Source of the DNA: Rhizobium sp.
GTDB taxonomy: Bacteria; Pseudomonadota; Alphaproteobacteria; Rhizobiales; Rhizobiaceae
Length of the DNA: 64,000 nucleotides
Assembly: GCA_019739215.1 (NCBI GenBank)
Contig: JAHHDR010000037.1
Span: forward strand, 17,915-81,914
Direction: 5' to 3'
In this document: one piece after another, positions 9,215 through 18,299 of the stretch
How positions within the stretch are numbered: position 1 is the stretch's first letter
How the letters are laid out: each line of letters begins with the position of its first letter
Position numbers and translations under genes: made by a program
The notes under the pieces: generated by a model
Told to the model about the DNA's origin: nothing
Database searches by the model: none
Seen by the model: the letters and a program-made list of their open reading frames with translations, nothing else

Positions 9215-9607
9215 ATGTCGAGCATTCACAAGGGATCTTGCCTGTGCGGCGCTGTCGGGGTCGCCGTCGACGGGCCATTGCGCGAGGTCGTCTACTGCCA
9301 TTGCGGGCAATGCCGCAAGCAGACCGGGCTCTACTACGCGGCAGCCAACGCGATGAACGGCGACGTGACGGTAACCGGCGAGGACAACGTCACCTGGTAT
9401 CATTCAAGCGAAACCGGGCGGCGCGGCTTCTGCAGGACCTGCGGTTCGGCGCTGTTCTGGAAGGGCTTGGGCGCCGACCACATTTCGATCATGGCCGGCG
9501 CTTTCGACGCGGGCACGCCGCTTGTCGCCGGACACCACATCTACTGCGAGGACAAGGGCGATTTCTACGAGATCACCGATGGCCTGCCGCAGTTTGCGAC
9601 CAGCTGA
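9215..9607 (+). CDS. GFA family protein (glutathione-dependent formaldehyde-activating-like fold)
   Basis: A 130-residue zinc-binding protein of the GFA/CENP-V superfamily. The metal-ligand cysteines are in GSCLCGAVGV (residues about 7-16), CHCGQCRKQTG (about 29-39) and FCRTCGSALFW (about 73-83), the complete family set. Many members are not true formaldehyde-activating enzymes, so the substrate is open. ATG 9215 follows GGAGGCGAAT. It converges with the MDR gene downstream. Confidence 0.9.
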   Translation: MSSIHKGSCLCGAVGVAVDGPLREVVYCHCGQCRKQTGLYYAAANAMNGDVTVTGEDNVTWYHSSETGRRGFCRTCGSALFWKGLGADHISIMAGAFDAGTPLVAGHHIYCEDKGDFYEITDGLPQFATS

Positions 9608-9669
9608 AGGCGCCGCACCTGCACGATCGGTGTCGCGCGCGGGTCAAAGCTTGTCAGGGACAAAGCGTA

Positions 9670-10647
9670 TCAGGGTCGAAGCAATATCTTTCCCGACCGG
9701 CCGGGTGCGGCACTGGCGGCTGCGGCCTCGGCGATCCGGTCGAGCGGGTAGATGCCGCCGGTCTGAAGCTTGACGGCACCGGAAGCAACCAGACGAACGA
9801 GTTCGCTCATCCACCGGCTGATATCCTGCGGCTTTGCGGTCCGCATGATCTTCGACAGCCAGAAGCCCTTGACGACGGCCTGCTTGAAGATCAGGTCTCC
9901 GCCGGAGATTTCGAGCGACTTGCCCGACATGGCGCCGAAGGACACCAGCGTTGCGCCTTCGCCGAGGAGCGACATGAGTTCGCCGGCGGACGGTCCACCG
10001 ACACCATCAACCGCCGCCGCGATCGGTGCCCCTGACGTCATGGCACGAACGGCGTCCTGCCAGCCGGGGGTGGCGGAAGAGACGGTATTGCCGATGCCCA
10101 GCGCCTTCAGTTCCTCGACGCCCTCATTGCGCCGGACGACATTGACGACGTTGATCCCGCGACTTGCCGCTATCATCGCCAACACTTTTGCGACCGCGCC
10201 CGTGGCGGCGTTCTGGATCAACCACTGATCTTCGCCGATGCCGACATAGTCGAGCAGGACGAGCGCGCTGAGCGGCATGGCGATCATCTGTGCGGCGGTC
10301 TCGTCGTCGATTCCATCCGGCAGCGGCACGACGGATGCGGCCGAAGCAACGAAGGACTCCGCCCAGGCACCGCTCAGGCCGCTGGCGGCGACGCGCTGGC
10401 CGAGCGCCAGTCCCTCGACCCCGTCGCCGAGCTTCTCGACGATGCCCATCGCCTCGGATCCTCCGATTGCCGGAAGCGCAGGCTTGTGGCCATACAGCCC
10501 CGCAACCGTGATGAGGTCGTGGTTGTGGATCGCGGCCAGGCCCATCCGGACGCGGATTTCGCCTGGGCCAGGCTCGGGAACGGGGCTCTCGGCGAGTTCG
10601 AGGACATGATCAGGCTTGCCGAACGTGGCGTGTATGGCGCTGCGCAT
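9670..10647 (-). CDS. Zinc-type alcohol dehydrogenase-like / quinone oxidoreductase (MDR superfamily)
   Basis: A 325-residue NAD(P)H-dependent oxidoreductase. The N-terminal GroES-like domain has PEPGPGEIRVRMGLAAIHNHDL and GSEAMGIVEKLGDGVEGLALGQRVA; the Rossmann part has LIQNAATGAVAKVLAMIAA instead of the usual Gly-rich zinc-enzyme motif, as in MECR/quinone-reductase-like members. The C-terminus contains KQAVVKGFWLSKIM. No catalytic zinc Cys/His set is visible, which supports the zinc-independent class. The substrate cannot be predicted. Divergent from the hemerythrin gene across about 180 bases. Confidence 0.85.
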   Translation of the reverse strand: MRSAIHATFGKPDHVLELAESPVPEPGPGEIRVRMGLAAIHNHDLITVAGLYGHKPALPAIGGSEAMGIVEKLGDGVEGLALGQRVAASGLSGAWAESFVASAASVVPLPDGIDDETAAQMIAMPLSALVLLDYVGIGEDQWLIQNAATGAVAKVLAMIAASRGINVVNVVRRNEGVEELKALGIGNTVSSATPGWQDAVRAMTSGAPIAAAVDGVGGPSAGELMSLLGEGATLVSFGAMSGKSLEISGGDLIFKQAVVKGFWLSKIMRTAKPQDISRWMSELVRLVASGAVKLQTGGIYPLDRIAEAAAASAAPGRSGKILLRP

Positions 10648-10824
10648 GGTGGCGCTCCCTTGTGTATTATTGATATGGACGACTTTGCCGCCATCGGAGA
10701 GCTATTTAGGATGCCGTCGACGACAGTGGAAGTGGTCGAGGGACGATTTGTGGCAGGTGTCGCGAATGGCACCTATATGAGGCCAACCAGGGTCGCGCCA
10801 TGCGCCGGAACAAGGACGGTCTCG

Positions 10825-11415
10825 ATGAAAACCGCTGACGACAGCCTCGGACTCCTGGTGCGTGCCGGCCTTCCGGACGATCTGAGGGTACTCTATGCGC
10901 GCTACCCGCGGGGCGACTGGAACACCGTTCACACGATCGGGCAACTTGGCGCCTTCTGGCTCGAGAGACACGCGATGTTCCGCGACTTCGGACGACTGCT
11001 CGGGAGCGGGCTTGAGGACTTGCGCGAGGGGCGCGTGACCGCGGACCGGTTTGCCAAGTGGTTCGCGCCGCGCCTCAATCACTTTCTCGGTGATCTCGAA
11101 GGCCATCATCAAGTTGAGGACTACCAGTATTTTCCGCTTTTTGCGGCGGCAGATGTGCGCCTGGCGTCCGGTTTCGCCTTGCTGGAGGAGGATCATCACC
11201 AGATCCACGCCCTGCTCGAGCGCAATGCCGAGACGGCCAACCGGTTCTACCACGACCTGACGACCGGCGACGAACGCCTGCCGTTTTCCCGCGATGCCTA
11301 TGCCGTGGAAGCGGATGCCCTGCTCAAGGGGCTGGAGCGGCATCTTGAAGACGAGGAGGATCTCTTGATTCCGCTCCTGCTCGATCAGGGAGAGAGAAAG
11401 TTCGGCGGCTACTGA
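10825..11415 (+). CDS. Hemerythrin (HHE) domain protein
   Basis: A 196-residue cytosolic protein with the di-iron ligand pattern of HHE four-helix bundles: HTIGQLGAFWLERH (helix 1), HHQVEDYQYFP (helix 2), LEEDHHQIHALLE (helix 3) and LERHLEDEEDLLIP (helix 4). Such proteins bind O2 or NO, or act in iron-stress or oxidative-stress sensing. I choose ATG 10825 (after AAGGACGG); the frame is open much further upstream, and ATG 10675 is a possible alternative adding 50 residues that do not look conserved. Confidence 0.85.
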   Translation: MKTADDSLGLLVRAGLPDDLRVLYARYPRGDWNTVHTIGQLGAFWLERHAMFRDFGRLLGSGLEDLREGRVTADRFAKWFAPRLNHFLGDLEGHHQVEDYQYFPLFAAADVRLASGFALLEEDHHQIHALLERNAETANRFYHDLTTGDERLPFSRDAYAVEADALLKGLERHLEDEEDLLIPLLLDQGERKFGGY

Positions 11416-11442
11416 AGGGTTCCGGTTGCCAGGCAGAACGAA

Positions 11443-11973
11443 CTAGACGCCGTCGCGACGCCGCATTTCTTCGGCCAGCCGCGCCACCTCGGTCTTCAGG
11501 TTCTGCAGTTCCGTCAGCACCGTCATGTCGATCTTGTGGTGGAGCGCCATGACCTCGATTTCGGCCTTGAGGTTGACCTCGTAATCCTTGGCGGCGAAGA
11601 ACCTGTCCCGCTCAGACTGGCGGTTTTGGCTCATCATGATGATCGGCGCCTGGATCGCCGCGACCATCGACAGGAGCAGGTTGAGGAAGATGAAGGGATA
11701 GGGGTCGAAAGCGTCGCGGGTGAGCAGCCAGGTGTTGAGCGACGCCCAGATCACTAGAAAGACCATGAACGCGATGATGAAGCCCCACGAGCCGCCGACA
11801 CGCGCGATCCCGTCGGCCAGCCGCTGGCCGAGCGTCGTGCCGGCCTGGAAATCGTCCTCGGCATTGGTCGAGATGACCCGATGTTCGTGGGCTTCGCGGA
11901 GAATGCGCTGCTCGGCCTCGCCAAGCTCCTCACGCGGCCGGCCGAAGATGCGTTTCACGAATTCGGGTTGCAT
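11443..11973 (-). CDS. DUF1003 domain membrane protein
   Basis: A 176-residue inner-membrane protein. A soluble N-terminus (MQPEFVKRIFGRPREELGEAE) precedes two membrane helices (WGFIIAFMVFLVIWASLN at about 62-79, then YPFIFLNLLLSMVAAIQAPI at about 92-111). Next comes the DUF1003 signature IIMMSQNRQSERDRFFA and a C-terminal coiled-coil region rich in Glu/Lys. ATG 11973 follows AGGGAG; the frame is open upstream, but without a ribosome site. Function unknown; members are linked to magnesium or stress membranes only by weak association. Confidence 0.88.
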   Translation of the reverse strand: MQPEFVKRIFGRPREELGEAEQRILREAHEHRVISTNAEDDFQAGTTLGQRLADGIARVGGSWGFIIAFMVFLVIWASLNTWLLTRDAFDPYPFIFLNLLLSMVAAIQAPIIMMSQNRQSERDRFFAAKDYEVNLKAEIEVMALHHKIDMTVLTELQNLKTEVARLAEEMRRRDGV

Positions 11974-12115
11974 GCCGATCTCCCTGAGAGGTTCGTGCCT
12001 GTCGTTCCACAAAATTCCAGGAGCCGCAATGGTGCATGTGGGTGCGACGCGCAATCGGAAAGTTTGAAGATTCCCACGTTGCAAGCCATCCCTGCCCACG
12101 CTACTTCTCAACATC

Positions 12116-13789
12116 ATGACCCCGATCAAAGACACGCTCCGCATCGCCGTCGCCCAGCTCAATCCGACCATGGGCGATATTGCCGGAAACCTTGCCAAGG
12201 CCCGCGAGGCGCGGGCGGATGCCGCCCGGCAGGGCGCAGACCTGCTGCTGCTCACGGAACTGTTCATCTCGGGCTATCCGCCCGAAGACCTCGTCCTGAA
12301 GCCGGCCTTTCTTGCGGCATGCCTCTCGGCCGTCGAAAGCCTCGCTGCCGAAACTGCTGACGGCGGACCGGCCGTCGTCATCGGCTTTCCGCGGCAGGGC
12401 GACCGGGGCCGGCACAATTCCGTCGCCGTGCTGGACGCGGGCAAGGTGGTCGCCGTCCGCGACAAGGTCGACCTGCCGAACTATGGCGAGTTCGATGAGA
12501 AGCGGGTGTTCATCGCCGGCGACATGCCCAGGGCCGTCGACCTTCGCGGCATCCGGATCGGCGTACCGATCTGCGAGGATATCTGGAACGATGCGGGTGT
12601 CTGCGAAGCGCTGGCCGCGGACGGGGCGGAAATCTTCCTCCATCTCAACGGCTCGCCCTATTACCGAGGCAAGGTCCATGTCCGCCACGATGTCGTGTTG
12701 CGCCAGGTCCAACTGACCGGCAGGCCCCTGGTGTTTGCCAACCAACTGGGCGGACAGGATGAACTGGTCTTCGACGGCGCAAGCTTCGCCTACAATGCCG
12801 ACAGGTCGCTGGCGCTGCAGATGAGCCAGTTCGAGGAAGCAATCGTGCTGACGACCTGGAAGCGGCGTGACGGGAGCTGGCGTTGCGAGCGCGGTCCGCA
12901 CATTCCGCTGCCATCGATCGACGAGGCCGATTATCGCGCCTGCGTGCTTGGCTTCAAGGATTACGTCAACAAGAACGGCTTCAAGAATGTCGTCCTCGGC
13001 CTGTCCGGCGGCATCGATTCGGCGCTGTGTGCTGCGATCGCGGTGGACGCACTGGGCGAGGAGCGCGTGCGTACGGTGATGATGCCCTATCGCTATACAT
13101 CGCAGGACTCGCTGGTCGACGCCGAGGCCTGCGCCAAGGCGCTGGGCACGACCTACGATATTGTTGCCATCGAAGAACCGGTGACGGGTTTCCTAACTGC
13201 GCTTGCCGATCTGTTCGAGGGCACGGAGGAAGGCATTACCGAGGAAAATCTGCAGAGCCGCGCGCGCGGCATGATCCTGATGGCCATCTCCAACAAGTTC
13301 GGTTCGATGGTGGTGACGACGGGCAACAAGAGCGAAATGTCGGTCGGCTACTGTACGCTCTATGGCGACATGAACGGCGGCTTCAATCCGATCAAGGACC
13401 TCTACAAGATGCAGGTCTACGGATTGAGTCGCTGGCGCAACGACCATGTGCCGCCCAATGCACTCGGCCCCTCGGGCGAGGTTATCCCGAAGAACATCAT
13501 CGATAAGGCGCCATCGGCGGAACTGCGGCCCAACCAGACCGACCAGGATTCGCTGCCGCCCTATCCGGTGCTCGACGATATTCTCGAGTGCCTCGTCGAG
13601 CATGAGATGGGGACGCAGGAGATCATCGCCCGCGGCCATGACGCACCGACGGTGCACAGGGTCGAGCATCTGCTCTATATCGCCGAATACAAGCGGCGGC
13701 AGTCGGCACCGGGCGTCAAGATCACGCGCAAGAATTTCGGCCGCGACCGTCGTTATCCGATCACCAATCGCTTTCGCGACCGGAGTTGA
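12116..13789 (+). CDS. nadE: NAD+ synthase, glutamine-hydrolysing
   Basis: Last step of NAD biosynthesis, amidating nicotinate adenine dinucleotide with ammonia from glutamine. At 557 residues it has both domains. The N-terminal nitrilase-type glutaminase carries the Glu-Lys-Cys triad in LLLTELFISGYPPEDL, DKVDLPNYGEFDEKRVF and GVPICEDIWND. The C-terminal synthetase domain has the PP-loop VLGLSGGIDSALCAAIA, TTGNKSEMSVGYCTLYGDM and the C-terminal KKRRQSAPG-like end. Stand-alone, preceded on the other strand by DUF1003. Confidence 0.96.
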   Translation: MTPIKDTLRIAVAQLNPTMGDIAGNLAKAREARADAARQGADLLLLTELFISGYPPEDLVLKPAFLAACLSAVESLAAETADGGPAVVIGFPRQGDRGRHNSVAVLDAGKVVAVRDKVDLPNYGEFDEKRVFIAGDMPRAVDLRGIRIGVPICEDIWNDAGVCEALAADGAEIFLHLNGSPYYRGKVHVRHDVVLRQVQLTGRPLVFANQLGGQDELVFDGASFAYNADRSLALQMSQFEEAIVLTTWKRRDGSWRCERGPHIPLPSIDEADYRACVLGFKDYVNKNGFKNVVLGLSGGIDSALCAAIAVDALGEERVRTVMMPYRYTSQDSLVDAEACAKALGTTYDIVAIEEPVTGFLTALADLFEGTEEGITEENLQSRARGMILMAISNKFGSMVVTTGNKSEMSVGYCTLYGDMNGGFNPIKDLYKMQVYGLSRWRNDHVPPNALGPSGEVIPKNIIDKAPSAELRPNQTDQDSLPPYPVLDDILECLVEHEMGTQEIIARGHDAPTVHRVEHLLYIAEYKRRQSAPGVKITRKNFGRDRRYPITNRFRDRS

Positions 13790-13888
13790 GGCGCAGAACT
13801 GCATCATGGCTCCGCCGAATGACGATGCGGACCATTTACGCGCCGCCCCCGGCTTTCTATGTTCCGGCGGTCGGGGAGGGTGCGCGGC

Positions 13889-15508
13889 ATGAAATTTGGT
13901 GAAGTCCCGATCCACGAGGCAGACGGCACTGTCCTGGCGCATTCCGTGCGCCTGACGGATCGAAAGCTTGCCAAGGGGCGAGTGCTCGAGGCGCCGGATA
14001 TCGCCGCCTTGAAGGCGGCCGGTGTTGCGTCCGTCGTCGCCGCGCGGCTCGCGCCGGGTGATCTTCTGGAGGACGAGGCCGCCGACCGCCTCGCCTCGTC
14101 CATCGCGCCCGACCATATGCACAGATCGCCTGCCTCGACGGGCCGCGTCAACTTCTTTGCTTCGGTCAACGGCCTGTTCCGCGCCTCGCGCGCGGTTGTC
14201 GACCGCTTCAACCGGATTGATCCCGCGATCACGCTTGCCTGCCTTGGCGACCACAGCAATGTGAAGGCGGGGGACATGGTGGCGACCATCAAGATCATCC
14301 CGCTCGCCGTGGCTGGCGATGCGGTGGCAGAGGCATCCGCCCTACTCGACCAGGCCCTGGCCTTCGAGGTGAAGCCCTATGCCAGCCGGCGTGTGGGCCT
14401 TGTCGCGACCGAACTTCCCACGCTCAAGGCATCGGTGATGGACAAGACGCGGGCAATCCTGGAGGCGCGCCTCGCGTCATCCGGCAGTTCTGTCACCGAG
14501 GAGCGCCGTGTGCCGCATTCGACCTCGGCGGTGGCCTCTGCGATACAGGCGCTGGCGCCGGACCATGACATGCTGGTGGTGTTCGGCGCTTCTGCCGTCG
14601 CCGATGCCGAGGACGTCATCCCGGCTGCGATCCGTGCGGCGGGGGGCTTCGTCGAGCAGGTCGGGCTTCCCGTCGATCCCGGCAATCTGCTGGTGCTGGG
14701 ACGTGTTGATGGCAAGCCGGTGATCGGCGCCCCGGGCTGCGCACGCAGCCCCAAGGAAAATGGCTTCGACTGGGTGTTGAACAGGCTTCTCGCGGGGGAG
14801 TCACCGACAGCGCTGGAACTGACCGGCCTTGGTGTTGGAGGACTGCTGATGGAGATCCCGACGCGACCGCTGCCGAGGCTTGGGCAGCCGACCGCATCCC
14901 AGGAGATCAGGGTTGCCGCCGTAGTGCTGGCTGCCGGCAGCGCGAGCCGCATGGCAGGCTCGGGGCATCACAAGCTTCTTGCCGAATTCGATGGAGTGCC
15001 GCTCGTCCGGCGCAGTGTCGAATCGGTGCTCGGCTCCGGTGCCGACCGCTGCGCCGTCGTGACCGGCTACCGGGCCGCGGACATAGAAAAGGCCGTCTCG
15101 GGACTCGACGTCGAATTCGTGGTCAACGACGCGTTTGCGTCCGGCATGGCGGCGAGCCTGAAATGCGGCCTGGCTTCGGTCCGCAGCACGGCCGACGGAC
15201 TGCTGGTCATGCTGGCCGACATGCCCGGTGTTACGAGCCAGCACCTCGACGAAATGATCAAGGCGTTTCGACGCGAACAGGGCAGGGCAATCATACGCGC
15301 CGTCTCCGGCGGAAAGCGCGGCAATCCGGTGATCCTGCCGGCTGCGACCTTCGATGCGGTCGCCAAGCTGACCGGCGACATTGGCGCTCGTCCGGTGATC
15401 GAGCGCAGCGGCCTGGCCGTGGTGGATGTCGATATCGGCGAAGCGGCGCATGTCGATACCGATACGCCCGAGCAGATCGTCGCCGCCGGCGGCGTTCTGT
15501 CGGGCTGA
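13889..15508 (+). CDS. Molybdopterin-binding / NTP-transferase two-domain protein
   Basis: A 539-residue fusion. Residues about 1-340 resemble the MoeA/CinA molybdopterin-binding fold (VPIHEADGTVLAHSVR, DVIPAAIRAAGGFVEQVGLPVDPGN, IGAPGCARSPKENGFDWVL). Residues about 350-530 are a MobA/MocA-type nucleotidyltransferase (AAVVLAAGSASRMAGSGHHK nucleotide loop, MLADMPGVTSQHLDEMI metal motif). The likely role is cytidylyl- or guanylyl-transfer to molybdopterin for a xanthine-dehydrogenase-type or CO-dehydrogenase-type enzyme, but no molybdoenzyme is nearby. ATG 13889 follows GGGAGGG and gives MKFGEVPIHE; a longer start at 13859 is less likely. Confidence 0.88.
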   Translation: MKFGEVPIHEADGTVLAHSVRLTDRKLAKGRVLEAPDIAALKAAGVASVVAARLAPGDLLEDEAADRLASSIAPDHMHRSPASTGRVNFFASVNGLFRASRAVVDRFNRIDPAITLACLGDHSNVKAGDMVATIKIIPLAVAGDAVAEASALLDQALAFEVKPYASRRVGLVATELPTLKASVMDKTRAILEARLASSGSSVTEERRVPHSTSAVASAIQALAPDHDMLVVFGASAVADAEDVIPAAIRAAGGFVEQVGLPVDPGNLLVLGRVDGKPVIGAPGCARSPKENGFDWVLNRLLAGESPTALELTGLGVGGLLMEIPTRPLPRLGQPTASQEIRVAAVVLAAGSASRMAGSGHHKLLAEFDGVPLVRRSVESVLGSGADRCAVVTGYRAADIEKAVSGLDVEFVVNDAFASGMAASLKCGLASVRSTADGLLVMLADMPGVTSQHLDEMIKAFRREQGRAIIRAVSGGKRGNPVILPAATFDAVAKLTGDIGARPVIERSGLAVVDVDIGEAAHVDTDTPEQIVAAGGVLSG

Positions 15509-15552
15509 TCCGAACCGCGCCGAGGACCGCCAGGCGGCGCGGGTTTATAACT

Positions 15553-15567
15553 TGACATGTTGAGTCA
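15553..15567. promoter_or_regulatory. RirA-type iron-responsive (IRO) box
   Basis: TGA-N9-TCA, inside the dyad TTGAC-N7-GTCAA at 15552-15568, 117 bases upstream of the TonB-dependent receptor start. The IRO motif of rhizobial iron-responsive promoters is TGA-N9-TCA, and a TonB receptor is a typical target. The motif is short, so the case rests on its position and the added dyad. Confidence 0.6.
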
Positions 15568-15683
15568 ACTTCTTCATTCCTTACCCTGCCCGATTGCAAT
15601 TCGGGCAGTTTTGCCAGCCACCGCCAGCGCGTCACGCCGCAAGCCAGGCACGGCCAGTATCGTGAATTTGGCGGGGGTATGCC

Positions 15684-17906
15684 GTGAGACTGCATGTGGC
15701 GTTTGCCGCAGCGTTGATGTCGGGGACGACGTTGGCGCTGGTTCTTTCCGTTCCTGCACGGGCGCAGGAAGAGGACATGATCGTTCTTGACGACGACAGC
15801 GCGAGCGACACGTCGTCGCCCGCTGCAGAGACGGCAAGCGAGAGCACGACGGAGCCGACCATCGACGCGACGTCTTCCGATGATGACGCAGCCGAGACCT
15901 TGCCGGCTTCTCCGGGCGAGACCCGGCTGAAGCGTATCGTCGTCGGCTCGGACAGTGCCAGCCCCGCCGATATCGTCAACAAGCCCGCTGCCGTATCGGT
16001 GATTGATGCCGTAACCCTGCGCGAGCGCATGAACGGCAAGATCGACACCGCGATCCGGATGACGCCGGGCGCCTTCACGCGCCAGCTCGACGAGCAACCC
16101 GGCGTTACCGTCAATATTCGCGGCATGCAGGGCATGGGCCGGGTCAACCAGATGATCGACGGCGTGCCTCAGACCTTTCGCAACCTATCCGGCCATTCCG
16201 GTACCATGGACAGCATGGTCTATGTCGACCAGAATCTGCTGGCGGGCGTGGACATCACCCGTGGCGCCGTTCCCGGTGCGGATGGACTGGGCACGCTCTC
16301 AGGCGCCGCCAACTTCCGCACGCTCGGTATCGACGACGTCCTTCTGCCAGGCAAGAACTACGGCGGGTTGGCCACGTTGCGCGCCGGCACCAACGGCTAC
16401 GATTTCTCCCGCCTGACCGCTGGCGGATGGCGAACCGACATCGGGATCGACGGCTCTGTCTCGGTCGTGGGCGCGCTGAGCGGAAGCAACCAGTCGAACT
16501 TCAAGAACGGCGACGGGCAGTGGTATCCGTACGATTCGTCGCAAAACCCGAGCGGTGGCCTGTTCAAGGTGAACTATGCGCCGGACGCGGAGCAGACGCT
16601 GGAACTGGGCGGTATCTTCTACAACAATGCCTTCTCCGTGGAGAGTGCCGGCTACAACTGGCAGATCGCCAACCAGACCTACACGGTCAAATATGCCTAT
16701 CAGCCGGGCGACAACCTGATCGATCTCAAGATCAATGCCTATGCCAACATCACCGACATCAAGATGCAGGGCATCCAGCCGGGCAATGTCTTCGATGGGC
16801 GTGACGGCACCAATACGGGACTTGGCTTCGACATTTCCAACACCAGCGTTGCCGAACTCAATGATTCCATGTCGCTCAAGTTCTTTTATGGCGCTGGCAT
16901 CAATTCCGACCAATACCAAGCCAACGAACAGCGGGGCGCCAATCCCAACGGGCAACTCATCAAGAGCGGCGCCTTCAACGACACGACGCTGACCTGGGGC
17001 ATCGTCGGACTGACTGCCGGCATGCGCTACGATTACTGGGGCCTCGACGGCAAGGGTTGCCCCGAGCCGGACCTGGATTGCAAGCCTCGTCCGATTACCC
17101 GGGATGGCGGGGAGTGGAACCCGAAGCTCGGCGTGACCGTCGATCCTACGCCATGGATGCAGCTTTATGCCACCTATGCGCATACGATGCGTCCGCCGAC
17201 CGTATCGGAGATGTTCTATCCGGGCGGGCACAATTTCGACGGCACGCTGGCGCCGATCGACAACAACCCGAACCTGCGGCCGGAGCGCCAGGAAAGCATC
17301 GACGTCGGCATCAACCTTCGTGGCGATGGCCTGCTGACGCCCGAGGACCTCGCCTACCTCAAGGTCGGCTACTTCAAGAACCGCATCGACAACTACATCA
17401 CCTATGCCACCGACCCGTTCGATGGCCGCACGCGGTGGGTGAACCTGCCGGGTACCACGCATATGGACGGCATCGAACTCGAGGGCGGTTATGATGCCGG
17501 CGTCGCCTATGGGCGTTTCTCGCTGACCATCGCCGACACGCGCCAACCGCTGGCGGAGTTCGCGGGCGTCGGCAACGATGTCGGCCGACTGCCGGACGAC
17601 TACGCGACGTTGGATGCCGGGATGCGCTTCTTCGAGCAGAAGCTGACGCTGGGCGGCCGGGTGCGCTACACGGGAGACAGTATCCAGGCCTATGTCGACG
17701 AGGCGAGTTCCATCAAGCGGCCGTCCTACACGCTTGTGGACTTCTATGGAAACTTCAAGGTGTCCGACAACGTCAAGCTGTTCTTCACCATCGACAACGC
17801 CTTCGACAAGGCTTATTTCGTCGCCGGATCCGGGGTATCCAGCCTGTCAGACATCAGCAATGGCCGGGGCCGGACGGTCATGATCGGGGCGACGACACAG
17901 TTCTGA
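15684..17906 (+). CDS. TonB-dependent outer-membrane receptor
   Basis: A 740-residue outer-membrane transporter driven by TonB. Signal peptide MRLHVAFAAALMSGTTLALV ending near ARAQ (residue 28), then an acidic Ser/Thr-rich spacer. The plug domain has VVGSDSASPADIVNKPAAVS, VNIRGMQGMGRVNQMIDGVP and ITRGAVPGADGLGTLSGAANF. A beta-barrel follows, ending in GRTVMIGATTQF with the terminal Phe required for assembly. The plug resembles the heme/hemophore receptor branch, but the substrate is inferred only from the upstream RirA-type box. The start is GTG 15684 preceded by GGCGGGGG; the ATG codons further in would remove part of the signal peptide. Confidence 0.9.
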   Translation: MRLHVAFAAALMSGTTLALVLSVPARAQEEDMIVLDDDSASDTSSPAAETASESTTEPTIDATSSDDDAAETLPASPGETRLKRIVVGSDSASPADIVNKPAAVSVIDAVTLRERMNGKIDTAIRMTPGAFTRQLDEQPGVTVNIRGMQGMGRVNQMIDGVPQTFRNLSGHSGTMDSMVYVDQNLLAGVDITRGAVPGADGLGTLSGAANFRTLGIDDVLLPGKNYGGLATLRAGTNGYDFSRLTAGGWRTDIGIDGSVSVVGALSGSNQSNFKNGDGQWYPYDSSQNPSGGLFKVNYAPDAEQTLELGGIFYNNAFSVESAGYNWQIANQTYTVKYAYQPGDNLIDLKINAYANITDIKMQGIQPGNVFDGRDGTNTGLGFDISNTSVAELNDSMSLKFFYGAGINSDQYQANEQRGANPNGQLIKSGAFNDTTLTWGIVGLTAGMRYDYWGLDGKGCPEPDLDCKPRPITRDGGEWNPKLGVTVDPTPWMQLYATYAHTMRPPTVSEMFYPGGHNFDGTLAPIDNNPNLRPERQESIDVGINLRGDGLLTPEDLAYLKVGYFKNRIDNYITYATDPFDGRTRWVNLPGTTHMDGIELEGGYDAGVAYGRFSLTIADTRQPLAEFAGVGNDVGRLPDDYATLDAGMRFFEQKLTLGGRVRYTGDSIQAYVDEASSIKRPSYTLVDFYGNFKVSDNVKLFFTIDNAFDKAYFVAGSGVSSLSDISNGRGRTVMIGATTQF

Positions 17907-17975
17907 TCCCGCAACGAACTTGACATTGGCGGGGCAACATCCGCAGATCGTGGGATCTGTTGCCCGGAGCGCTCG

Positions 17976-18299
17976 ATGGACCCCGATGATATCCAGGACC
18001 TGTTTCGCTCGGTCGGCCCGGTCGATATCAGGCGCATGTTCGGCGGCAAGGGCATTTATGTCGACGGCAGGATTGTGGCTGTCGAACTGCGCGGCGAACT
18101 GATGCTCAAGGGCGACGCGGAAGCGGGGGCACTCTATGAGGCTGCCGGCTCGGCGAGGTGGGCTTATGCCCATGCGAAGACCGGAAAGCGCGTCGCGATG
18201 CCCTACTGGCCGATTCCATCCGGTGCGTACGATGATGCCGACGAGGCCGAAAAATGGGTGAGGACAGCGCTGGATGCGGCGATCAGGCTGGGTGGCTAG
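17976..18299 (+). CDS. TfoX/Sxy N-terminal domain protein
   Basis: A 107-residue stand-alone TfoX_N domain protein (MDPDDIQDLFRSVGPVDIRRMFGGKGIYVDG, then WAYAHAKTGKRVAMPYWPIP). Full-length Sxy/TfoX activates competence genes in gammaproteobacteria; short alphaproteobacterial members have no proven role. A hairpin (GCAAC/GTTGC plus AGATC/GATCT, 17934-17963) lies just upstream. It converges with the NUDIX gene, the two 3' ends overlapping by 17 bases. Confidence 0.88.
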   Translation: MDPDDIQDLFRSVGPVDIRRMFGGKGIYVDGRIVAVELRGELMLKGDAEAGALYEAAGSARWAYAHAKTGKRVAMPYWPIPSGAYDDADEAEKWVRTALDAAIRLGG

